Part shown: in pieces, positions 24,497 through 31,434 of the stretch
Layout: each line of letters opens with the position of its first letter
Position numbering within the stretch: position 1 is the first letter of the stretch
DNA from: DATAPE01 sp034667525
GTDB lineage: Bacteria; Actinomycetota; CADDZG01; WHSQ01
DNA: 42,216 nt
Direction of reading: 5' to 3'
Assembly: GCA_034667525.1 (NCBI GenBank)
Contig: JAXDJO010000038.1
Location: forward strand, 1-42,216
Notes under the pieces: generated by a model
Told to the model about the DNA's origin: nothing
Database searches by the model: none
What the model saw: the letters and a program-made list of their open reading frames with translations, nothing else
Program-made: the position numbers and the translations under genes

Positions 24497-25051
24497 TCAC
24501 TCTCGGCATTTGCGTAGCTGCGGCGTGACCCCGGCGGGCATCGTCACGGCGACCCTCCCCAGCCGGCGGCGAACCCCGATCTCGAACTCGGTGGTGAAGC
24601 CGGCCTTTTGGATCGCCCTTAGAGAGGCCGCGTTAGTAGCCTCTGCGGCGATCCACAGACGAGCGACCGCGCGGGCCCCCAGCTGCTCCGCGATGGTGGC
24701 GAGGACCGCGGGGTAGATGCCATGCCCCCGCACCTCGGGCCGGGTGAAGGACTCATAGATGTACGCTTCCCCCGGCGGCACGACGAAGAAGCGCTCGGCC
24801 TCGCCCATCCAGGCAGCGGCGGTCTCCACCCAGCTTGCATGCACGATCTCGTCCCCGCTCCGGGCAATCCAGCACGATGCCCCCGGGGCAGTCAGCCGGC
24901 GCACGAGGGTGGCCGCCGGGTCGGTGCCGATGTCCTTCTCGTAGCCACGCGCGTCTTCGGGACCGAGCTCGCGGATCTCCATCCCGGGGATGGCGGCTGC
25001 GACTCCGCCAGCCGGGCGGTCCAGCACCACCAGGACGAGGTCGGACCACAA
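24497..25051 (-). CDS. GNAT-family N-acetyltransferase, start uncertain
   Basis: The C-terminal half has the GNAT pattern: an ESFTRPEVRGHGIYPAVL stretch with the R-G-x-G-I acetyl-CoA loop, then RLWIAAEATNAASLRAIQKAGF. TTG 25051 gives 184 residues; ATG 24982 would begin MEIRELGPEDARGY, a standard GNAT N-terminus. The frame stays open and protein-like upstream of 25051, reading GFLARARARGISEAIGAELA and then GVRLRLW. This resembles the N-terminal extension of a related actinobacterial family, yet no ATG, GTG or TTG exists there before the whiB stop. The true start may be a CTG near 25078 after AGGAG. The substrate is unknown. Confidence 0.75.
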   Translation of the reverse strand: MWSDLVLVVLDRPAGGVAAAIPGMEIRELGPEDARGYEKDIGTDPAATLVRRLTAPGASCWIARSGDEIVHASWVETAAAWMGEAERFFVVPPGEAYIYESFTRPEVRGHGIYPAVLATIAEQLGARAVARLWIAAEATNAASLRAIQKAGFTTEFEIGVRRRLGRVAVTMPAGVTPQLRKCRE

Positions 25052-25133
25052 GCGAAGCCGAACGCCCGCCAGCTCGGCTCCTATCGCCTCCGAGATACCC
25101 CTGGCTCGTGCCCGAGCCAGGAAGCCGGAGGGG

Positions 25134-25412
25134 TTAGGCGCTTCGGGTCCTAAGCCGAGCCTTCCGTTCGATCTCCGTCAGGCCACCCCAGATGCCGTAA
25201 GGCTCCCGGGTGAGCAGGGCGTACTCGAGGCACTCCTTGCGAACCTCGCACTGAGCGCACACCTGCTTCGCCCTGTCCTCGCGGGTCCTTCGCTCGACCG
25301 GCGATTCGTTGTCGTCTAAGCCGAAGAACAGGATGGCAGGATAAGCAAGACAAGCTGCGCGTTCTCGCCATTCTGCTTCCGGCAGAAGCAGAGGTTTGTT
25401 CATCACGCACAT
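25134..25412 (-). CDS. whiB: WhiB-family iron-sulfur transcriptional regulator (WhiB2-like)
   Basis: This 92-residue protein carries the four WhiB cysteines C21, C52, C55 and C61 (C-Xn-CX2CX5C) that ligate a 4Fe-4S cluster, the GIWGG turn at 73-77 and a basic C-terminal tail (ERKARLRTR) for DNA or sigma-factor contact. WhiB2/WhmD-type proteins control septation and division. The location, divergent from phosphomannomutase and near F420 genes, matches whiB2 in mycobacteria, which supports that assignment. ATG 25412 or ATG 25403 may be the start. The divergent gap contains a GTCGTCG/CGACGAC inverted repeat (25431-25437 and 25462-25468). Confidence 0.93.
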   Translation of the reverse strand: MCVMNKPLLLPEAEWRERAACLAYPAILFFGLDDNESPVERRTREDRAKQVCAQCEVRKECLEYALLTREPYGIWGGLTEIERKARLRTRSA

Positions 25413-25500
25413 AGAGTTCCAGCCAAGTGCGTCGTCGTCAATGAATTTCCACCGGTTGGTGCGACGACTTTGTCCAACGAGACGGGCAAAACTTCACGCG

Positions 25501-25506
25501 TATGCT
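25501..25506 (+). promoter_or_regulatory. Candidate leaderless -10 box for manB
   Basis: TATGCT lies exactly 6 bases before GTG 25513. It decides the start: the frame is open up to 25396 but the residues there have no family similarity. Confidence 0.55.
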
Positions 25507-25512
25507 CCGAGC

Positions 25513-26883
25513 GTGACCAGGGACCTCAGCGCCATCTTCAAGGCTTACGACGTGAGGGGTCTCTACCCTTCGCAGCTGGACGGAGAGGCCAGCCGCAGGA
25601 TCGGGTCCGCGTTCGCGCGCTTCTGCGGAGGTGATCGCATCGCTATGGGCCGGGACATGCGCCTATCGTCCGAGGCGCTGGCCGCAGCCTTCCGTGAGGG
25701 AGCAGCAGGCGAAGGCTTCGCCGTGGTCGACCTCGGCCTGGTCTCCACCGACGCCCTTTACTTCGGCTCTGGCGAGCTGGATCTTCCCGCGGTGATGTTC
25801 ACCGCCTCACACAACCCGCCGGAGTACAACGGTCTGAAGCTCTGTCGCCAGCGGGCGGCCCCCATCGGTGCAGACAGCGGGTTGAAGGAGATCCAGGCAC
25901 TGGCCGAGTCCGCCGACCGTCAGGGATCGGCAGACCCATCTCCAGGTCTTGCGCCGGCCGAGACCGTCGAGATCCTGGAGAGGTATGCGACCCATTGCCG
26001 GGGATTGATCGAGACGAAGTCGCTGGCTCCTCTCAAAGTGGCGATCGACGCCGGCAACGGGATGGCGGGTAGGACGGTACCGATCGTGTTCGAGCCGCTG
26101 CCCCTCGAGGTGGTGCCCTTGTTCTTCGAGCTCGATGGCACCTTCCCGAATCATCTCGCAAATCCCATCGAGTCCGAGAACCTCAAGGACCTGCAGCGGG
26201 TGGTGACGGAGCAGGGCTGTGACCTCGGGATCGCCTTCGACGGCGATGCCGATCGGATCTTCCTGGTCGACGAGGCGGCCGCCCTGGTCTCGGGGTCACT
26301 GACGACCGCTCTGGTGGCCGAGCGACTGCTGCAGAAGCACCCCGGTGAATCGGTTATCTATAACCTGATCTGCTCGTGGACGGTGCCAGAGGTGATCGCC
26401 GAGAACGGAGGAACTCCCATCCGTAGTCGCGTCGGTCACTCATTCATAAAGAAGCTGATGGCCGAGACCGGTGCCATCTTCGGCGGGGAGCACTCTGGCC
26501 ACTATTACTTCCGGGATAACTTCCGGGCCGATTCGGGCATGATCGCAGCACTGCTGGTTCTCGAAGCTATGTCCGAGACCGGTCAGGCTCTTTCCAAGCT
26601 GCTCGCGCCCTTCCGACGCTACGAAGCCTCTGGCGAGATCAATTTCGAGGTGCCCGATCAGGCTGCCGCCATGGACCTCCTTGGCCAGCGCTACTCGGAC
26701 GGGCGGCAGGATCGAGTCGATGGACTGACGGTCGCGTACGAAGATTGGTGGTTCAACTGCAGGCCGTCCAACACCGAACCGTTGCTGCGCCTTAATCTCG
26801 AGGCGCGCACTGCGCAGCTCTTGCAGGAGAAAGTTGCGGAAGTGTCAACACTTATCACAGGAGGCGCCGATGGCGATCGATGA
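25513..26883 (+). CDS. manB: Phosphomannomutase/phosphoglucomutase
   Basis: This 456-residue alpha-D-phosphohexomutase starts DLSAIFKAYDVRGLYPSQL. It has the phosphoserine loop TASHNPPEYNG (S99), the metal-binding DGDADR near residue 243, the sugar-binding GGEHSGHYYF and the phosphate-binding RPSNTEPLLRL. It converts mannose-6-phosphate to mannose-1-phosphate (GDP-mannose supply) and may also act on glucose phosphates. It overlaps the Trm112-like gene, which overlaps the SIS isomerase gene, so the three form an operon that probably supplies activated hexoses for envelope glycans. The order matches the manB/Rv3256c region of mycobacteria. Confidence 0.95.
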   Translation: MTRDLSAIFKAYDVRGLYPSQLDGEASRRIGSAFARFCGGDRIAMGRDMRLSSEALAAAFREGAAGEGFAVVDLGLVSTDALYFGSGELDLPAVMFTASHNPPEYNGLKLCRQRAAPIGADSGLKEIQALAESADRQGSADPSPGLAPAETVEILERYATHCRGLIETKSLAPLKVAIDAGNGMAGRTVPIVFEPLPLEVVPLFFELDGTFPNHLANPIESENLKDLQRVVTEQGCDLGIAFDGDADRIFLVDEAAALVSGSLTTALVAERLLQKHPGESVIYNLICSWTVPEVIAENGGTPIRSRVGHSFIKKLMAETGAIFGGEHSGHYYFRDNFRADSGMIAALLVLEAMSETGQALSKLLAPFRRYEASGEINFEVPDQAAAMDLLGQRYSDGRQDRVDGLTVAYEDWWFNCRPSNTEPLLRLNLEARTAQLLQEKVAEVSTLITGGADGDR

Positions 26884-27043
26884 CCGGCTGCTCGAGATAC
26901 TCGCCTGTCCAAATTGTCACGGTGACGTGGAGTACCTGCGCGACGACAACGTCATCGTTTGTCGCGGGAAGTGCGGCTACCGCTATCCGGTCCGCGACGA
27001 CATCCCAGTCATGTTGATCGACGAAGCCGAGAAACCCTCTTGA
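26870..27043 (+). CDS. Trm112-family small zinc protein
   Basis: This 57-residue protein reads MAIDDRLLEILACPNCHG, then VIVCRGKCGYRYPVRDDIPVML, the typical Trm112/YcaR layout with CPxC and a second cysteine pair. Family members bind zinc and in some systems activate methyltransferases; bacterial roles are poorly defined. ATG 26870 has AGGAGG 5 bases upstream and lies 14 bases inside the manB 3' end. Its own stop overlaps the next TTG start (TTGA). Confidence 0.9.
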   Translation: MAIDDRLLEILACPNCHGDVEYLRDDNVIVCRGKCGYRYPVRDDIPVMLIDEAEKPS

Positions 27044-28104
27044 CCGACGTGCTCGATGATTTCGGCGCTATCGAACGACTGGACTCCCTGTCGGTCCTGG
27101 AGACAGTGGAGGGATTCGCCGACCAGTGCAGACGAGGATGGCAGCTGGGCGGTTCTGCGCTAGCGCTTCCAGAGGCCGGCGGGGTTGAATCGGTCGTTGT
27201 CCTGGGGATGGGGGGCTCGGGCGTCTCCGGGGATGTGGTCCGTTCCGTGGTGGAGCCCAGATTGCCGATCCCCTTCCGGGTGGAGAAGGGCTACGGCCCC
27301 CTCCCGAGCTGGGTCGGCCGCACCAGTCTCGTCTTTGCTGTTTCCTATTCCGGCAACACCGAAGAGACACTCTCTGCGGCCGCCGACGCGCTCGAGCGCG
27401 GGGCTCGTCTCGTCACGGTCGCAACCGGTGGGGCTCTCGCGGAGATGGCAGAAGATCACGATCTCAGCCACGTCGCGATTCCCCCAGGGCTGCAGCCGCG
27501 ATCTGCCCTCGGTTTCCTAACGCTTCCTCTCCTGGCGGTCCTCGATCGCATGGAGCTGGTCCCACCTCTCGAGGAGGATGTGGAAGAGGCGATCGACGTG
27601 CTCGATGGGATCGCGTTGCGTTGCCAGCGCAAGAGCGCGGCGCACGACAATCCCGCCAAATCCCTGGCCGGCCGGCTGGTGGGCAAGATCCCGCTCGTTT
27701 ATGGCGGCCATGGATTGGGAGCGACCGCCGCGTACCGATTCAAGTGTGACCTGAATGAATACGCGAAGACTCCAGCCTTCTGGAACGAGTTGCCGGAGCT
27801 CAATCACAACGAGATCGAGTCGTGGCAAGCGGAGACGACCAGGGATTTTGCCCTGGTGATGCTGCGCGACCATGACGAAAGCGCCGCGATCAGCCGGAGG
27901 TTCGACATCACCAAGGAGCTCATCGGTGCTCCGGGGGCCGAAGCGTACGAAGTGATGAGCGAGGGTCGATCTGTCCTCGCCAGATTGTTGTCGCTGCTAT
28001 TGGTGACGCAACTGGCAGCGATCTACCTCGCGCTCGCTCGAGGCATCGATCCAGGGCCGGTTGAGGTGCTGGAGAGGCTTAAGCAGAAGCTCGCTGAAGG
28101 ATAA
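27040..28104 (+). CDS. SIS-domain phosphoglucose/phosphomannose isomerase-like protein
   Basis: This 354-residue protein has two SIS halves. The first contains VVVLGMGGSGVSGDV and VFAVSYSGNTEETLSAA, the sugar-phosphate binding signature. The second contains PLVYGGHGLGATAAYRFKCDLNEYAKTPAF and ELNHNEIESW, seen in bifunctional phosphoglucose/phosphomannose isomerases. It likely interconverts fructose-6-phosphate with mannose- or glucose-6-phosphate, feeding manB. TTG 27040 overlaps the stop of the Trm112-like gene; GTG 27049 is the alternative. sahH follows after 11 bases. Mycobacterial Rv3256c is the positional counterpart. Confidence 0.88.
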   Translation: MTDVLDDFGAIERLDSLSVLETVEGFADQCRRGWQLGGSALALPEAGGVESVVVLGMGGSGVSGDVVRSVVEPRLPIPFRVEKGYGPLPSWVGRTSLVFAVSYSGNTEETLSAAADALERGARLVTVATGGALAEMAEDHDLSHVAIPPGLQPRSALGFLTLPLLAVLDRMELVPPLEEDVEEAIDVLDGIALRCQRKSAAHDNPAKSLAGRLVGKIPLVYGGHGLGATAAYRFKCDLNEYAKTPAFWNELPELNHNEIESWQAETTRDFALVMLRDHDESAAISRRFDITKELIGAPGAEAYEVMSEGRSVLARLLSLLLVTQLAAIYLALARGIDPGPVEVLERLKQKLAEG

Positions 28105-28115
28105 GGAGAAGACAC

Positions 28116-29378
28116 ATGCCGGTTGACTCAGACATCCTCGATCCGTCGCTGGCCGAGGAAGGTCGCCTGAAGATCGAATGGGCGGATCGCCAGATGCCGG
28201 TGTTGGCTCGCATCCGGGAGCGATTCGAGAAAGAGCGGCCGCTCGACGGTATCTCGATCGCCGCGTGCCTGCACGTTACGACCGAGACGGCGAACCTGAT
28301 GCGAACACTCGCTGCCGGCGGAGCCCAAGTGGCGCTGTGCGCGTCGAACCCTTTGTCGACCCAGGACGACACGGCGGCGGGGTTGGTTGATTCCTATGAC
28401 ATCCCCGTTTACGCCATCAGGGGGGTGGACGAAGCCGGGTACTACGGCCACATCAAGGCCGTGCTCGATCGCAAACCGATGATCACGATGGATGACGGTG
28501 GGGACCTCGTCACCATGCTTCACCGCCAACGTCAGGACCAGTTACACGAGATCATCGGAGGCACCGAAGAAACGACGACGGGGGTGATCCGGCTGCGTGC
28601 CATGGAAGCAGCCGGCGTGCTGGGTTACCCGGTTGTGAGCATCAACAATGCCCAGACCAAGCATCTCTTCGACAATCGCTACGGCACGGGACAATCCGCG
28701 CTGGACGGTGTCATCCGAGCGACAAATGTCCTTCTGGCTGGAAAGACGATCGTCGTCTGCGGTTACGGGATGTGCGGACGGGGGGTGGCGTCACGCGCGC
28801 GGGGCATGGGTGCGAGTGTCGTGGTGACAGAGGTCGAGCCCCTATACGCGTTGGAAGCGGCAATGGAGGGCTTCCGCGTTCTACCCGGTCTCGAAGCGGC
28901 CCGCTACGGAGACATATTCATCACCGTCACCGGCGACAAGCACGTACTGACCGCCGAGCACTTCGAATTGATGAAGGACGGCGCGATCTTGGCCAACGCG
29001 GGACACTTCGATATCGAGATCGATCTCGCTGCGTTGCTCTCCATGGCCTCTTCGCATAAGCGAGTCCGCAACCACGTCGAGGAGTTCTCTCTTGAAGGGG
29101 ATCGAAAGCTCTACGTGCTGGCCGAGGGACGCTTGGTGAACCTCGCGGCGGCCGAGGGCCATCCAGCCGCCGTGATGGACATGTCGTTCGCCAACCAGTC
29201 TTTCAGTTGCGAGTGGCTGGCCCAGAACGCCCGATCCTTGGAGAACAAGGTCTACGACGTGCCGAGGGACATCGACCGCAACGTCGCCCGCCTCAAGCTC
29301 GAGACCATGGGCATCCGCATCGACGAGCTGTCGGGGGAGCAGAAGGCCTACCTGGAGGGGTGGGAGGAAGGAACCTAG
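28116..29378 (+). CDS. sahH: Adenosylhomocysteinase (SahH), short archaeal/Thermotoga-like form
   Basis: This 420-residue enzyme has LHVTTETANLMRTL, CASNPLSTQDD, the active-site stretch INNAQTKHLFDNRYGTGQS, and the NAD-binding loop VVCGYGMCGRGVASRARG. It reversibly splits S-adenosylhomocysteine to adenosine and homocysteine. It lacks the insertion of about 40 residues and the C-terminal DHYRY tail of typical actinobacterial and eukaryotic forms, ending instead LEGWEEGT, as archaeal and Thermotoga enzymes do. AAGGAG stands 8 bases before the ATG. Homocysteine made here can feed cystathionine beta-synthase at 18848-20233. Confidence 0.95.
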   Translation: MPVDSDILDPSLAEEGRLKIEWADRQMPVLARIRERFEKERPLDGISIAACLHVTTETANLMRTLAAGGAQVALCASNPLSTQDDTAAGLVDSYDIPVYAIRGVDEAGYYGHIKAVLDRKPMITMDDGGDLVTMLHRQRQDQLHEIIGGTEETTTGVIRLRAMEAAGVLGYPVVSINNAQTKHLFDNRYGTGQSALDGVIRATNVLLAGKTIVVCGYGMCGRGVASRARGMGASVVVTEVEPLYALEAAMEGFRVLPGLEAARYGDIFITVTGDKHVLTAEHFELMKDGAILANAGHFDIEIDLAALLSMASSHKRVRNHVEEFSLEGDRKLYVLAEGRLVNLAAAEGHPAAVMDMSFANQSFSCEWLAQNARSLENKVYDVPRDIDRNVARLKLETMGIRIDELSGEQKAYLEGWEEGT

Positions 29379-29405
29379 CCGGGATTCCACGTCATACCCC
29401 CTCGT

Positions 29406-29411
29406 TAGCGT
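29406..29411 (+). promoter_or_regulatory. Candidate leaderless -10 box for comF
   Basis: TAGCGT lies exactly 6 bases before ATG 29418, in the 39-base gap after sahH. Confidence 0.5.
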
Positions 29412-29417
29412 CGGGGG

Positions 29418-30023
29418 ATGCGGACTGCCTGGCTGGGAGAGCTGCTGGGAGAGCGGTGCCTGGCCTGCGGAGGCCCGGGTGCGTCCTTATGCCCCTTTTG
29501 TCGCAGCTCGCTGCGTCGCAGTCCCCAGGGCCCTTTGCCGAAGGGGGTCACCGCCGTCGCCGCAGCCTGGGCGTACGAGGGCCCGGCTCGGTCCCTGATC
29601 CTGACGCTAAAGGTCCGCGGTCTCCGCGGCGCGGCAGGGCCTCTCATCGAAGGGATGATCTCGTCGAGCCACCGCGCCGGACTGACAGGATCGGTGGTCA
29701 CATGGGTGCCCGCTCACCGGTCCGATGTCAGGAGACGGGGGTTCGATCACGCCGAGGTCCTGGCTCGGGGACTGGCGTGTGAGGCGGGACTCCACGCGCA
29801 CCGTCTCATCCGGCGGCGACTGGGCACCCGGGATCAGGCCTCACTCTCGGCCCCCGACCGGGCCCTCAACGTGCGTGACGCCTTCTGCGCCGAGGCTTCC
29901 CCACCCGGGGTGGTACTGGTCGATGACCTGATAACCACCGGCGCCACCGCGGCGGCGTGTGTCCGCGCCCTTAGGAATGCGGGTGCCCGGGAGATCGAGG
30001 TTGTGGTCGCCTGCCGCGCCTAG
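29418..30023 (+). CDS. comF: ComF-family phosphoribosyltransferase-like protein
   Basis: This 201-residue protein has an N-terminal zinc-finger-like part (CLACGGPGASLCPFC) and a phosphoribosyltransferase fold ending in the PRPP-binding motif VVLVDDLITTGATAAA. The middle carries AWAYEGPARSLILTLKVRG and WVPAHRSDVRRRGFDHAEVLA, standard ComF segments. ComF proteins support DNA uptake in competent bacteria; in actinobacteria the gene is widespread and its role is unclear. It stands between sahH and secA as in mycobacteria, but the hpf gene usually found next is missing and an orphan response regulator follows. Confidence 0.92.
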   Translation: MRTAWLGELLGERCLACGGPGASLCPFCRSSLRRSPQGPLPKGVTAVAAAWAYEGPARSLILTLKVRGLRGAAGPLIEGMISSSHRAGLTGSVVTWVPAHRSDVRRRGFDHAEVLARGLACEAGLHAHRLIRRRLGTRDQASLSAPDRALNVRDAFCAEASPPGVVLVDDLITTGATAAACVRALRNAGAREIEVVVACRA

Positions 30024-30140
30024 GTGCCTGCTTTGCTTTCGGTCGGACCGCCACCGGCCTCCCGGTCGGCTTTCGGTCCCGGTCGGGCCCCTCGGCCGGC
30101 ATAGGCATTGTTGCTTAGTTCTTTTGGGGGGTCTGGGGGC

Positions 30141-30146
30141 TAGACT
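30141..30146 (+). promoter_or_regulatory. Possible -10 box (TAGACT) upstream of the response regulator
   Basis: TAGACT sits 45 bases before ATG 30192, after a G-rich run. The -35 region is not convincing. The same hexamer precedes the tmRNA gene. Confidence 0.3.
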
Positions 30147-30191
30147 CAGCCAAGCCGAAGACAAATCTTCCATAGGGGGGCCAAGCAGAGA

Positions 30192-30881
30192 ATGGGTGCG
30201 ATCCCGGTTCCATCGAGCCAGGAGCCCATCCGGGTCCTGATCGTGGATGACCACGCCCTTTTCAGGCGCGGCCTTCAGATGGTGCTCGAGAGCGAGTTGG
30301 ACATAGAGGTCGTCGGCGAAGCCACCGACGGAGATGAAGCGGTCGATCGCGCAGAGTCGACCACTCCCGATGTTGTCCTGATGGACGTAAGGATGCCGAA
30401 GCGGTCGGGGATCGAAGCGACCAGGATGATCAAGGAGGTCCTGCCCTCCACCCAGATCCTGATGCTGACGATCTCTGATGAGGAGGGAGATCTCTACGAG
30501 GCCATCAAAGCGGGCGCTGCCGGTTACCTGTTGAAAGAGATCTCGATCGATGAGGTCTCCAACGCGGTGCGTGCCGTGTATCAGGGGCAATCGCTCATCT
30601 CACCGTCGATGGCATCCAAGCTGCTCAACGAGTTCGCTTCGATGGTGAAGCGTCAGGACGAACGCACGCAGCTGCCCGGTCCTCGTCTCACGGACCGCGA
30701 GCTCGAAGTTCTGAAGCTGGTGGCGAAAGGACTCAACAACCGGGATATCGGCCAGGAGCTGTTTATCTCCGAAAATACCGTCAAGAATCACATCCGCAAC
30801 ATCCTCGAGAAGCTTCATCTCCACTCGAGGATGGAGGCTGTCGTCTACGCGGTTCGGGAAAAGCTGCTCTACATCACTTAG
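30192..30881 (+). CDS. NarL/FixJ-family response regulator, orphan
   Basis: This 229-residue protein starts its receiver domain at PIRVLIVDDHALFRRGL, with acidic pocket D19-D20, phospho-acceptor D65 in VVLMDVRMPKRSG and a conserved lysine in AAGYLLKE. The LuxR-type DNA-binding domain at about 165-229 has LTDRELEVLKLVAKGLNNRDIGQ and SENTVKNHIRNILEKL. It is probably activated by phosphorylation of D65. No histidine kinase gene is adjacent on either side, so its partner is elsewhere. It occupies the place between comF and secA where many actinobacteria have hpf. Confidence 0.94.
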   Translation: MGAIPVPSSQEPIRVLIVDDHALFRRGLQMVLESELDIEVVGEATDGDEAVDRAESTTPDVVLMDVRMPKRSGIEATRMIKEVLPSTQILMLTISDEEGDLYEAIKAGAAGYLLKEISIDEVSNAVRAVYQGQSLISPSMASKLLNEFASMVKRQDERTQLPGPRLTDRELEVLKLVAKGLNNRDIGQELFISENTVKNHIRNILEKLHLHSRMEAVVYAVREKLLYIT

Positions 30882-31079
30882 GCGCGGTCGCCGCGTTCGC
30901 TTGTTGGCGCTGCCTCGGAGCGCCTTAACCCAACCCGAAAGGGTGCCGCTACTTGACGCTGACCCGGATCGCCCGCGAGATCCGCAGGGTGGTGGTGGTC
31001 ATCATGAGCCCAAGCCGGAAGGGACGGGTCCTTTGGCAGGGGGCCGTGAAACGTTGCTCTTTCGACCGGTTCCCGTCCC

Positions 31080-31345
31080 TGGTTCCACAGCCCCCCGCTC
31101 ACAACACCCGCCCCGTCCCCGACAAACAACCCCGTCCCGACAACCCCCGTCCCCACACCCCGCGTCGGGAGAGTCGCGCCACACAGGCGGCCTGTCCCGA
31201 CACCCGCCCCGCCCCGACACCTCCGGTCCCGACACCCGGTCACAGCATTCGCCTGGTCCCGACGCCTTGTCCCGACACAGGCCGCCTGGTCACCCCACCG
31301 GCCGCCCGGCCCCGACACCCCCGTCCCGACACCCCCGTCCCGACA
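31080..31345. repeat. Low-complexity intergenic region rich in CCCGACAC units, G-quadruplex-prone on the minus strand
   Basis: Within the 553-base gap between the response regulator and secA, CCCGAC occurs ten times and CCCGACAC seven times, mostly as GTCCCGACACC. The densest part (about 31308-31345) reads on the minus strand as runs of three to five G with 2-4 base loops, fitting an intramolecular G-quadruplex. An 11-base inverted repeat AGGCGGCCTGT/ACAGGCCGCCT lies at 31185-31195 and 31277-31287. Open frames across it on both strands are low-complexity Pro/Arg/Thr or Gly/Arg strings and are not called as genes. Confidence 0.75.
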
Positions 31346-31434
31346 CCACGTGCCCGATCGCGCCAGAGAGGTGCCGAAAGGACTGTGGGCCGGGCCTCTT
31401 TGGTTTCGGGGCGCGCAACGGATAATGGATGGCC

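Noticed and set aside
30878..31318. Minus-strand Gly/Arg-rich frame opposite the same region
   Set aside because: Low-complexity translation of the repeats, no ribosome site, no recognisable domain.
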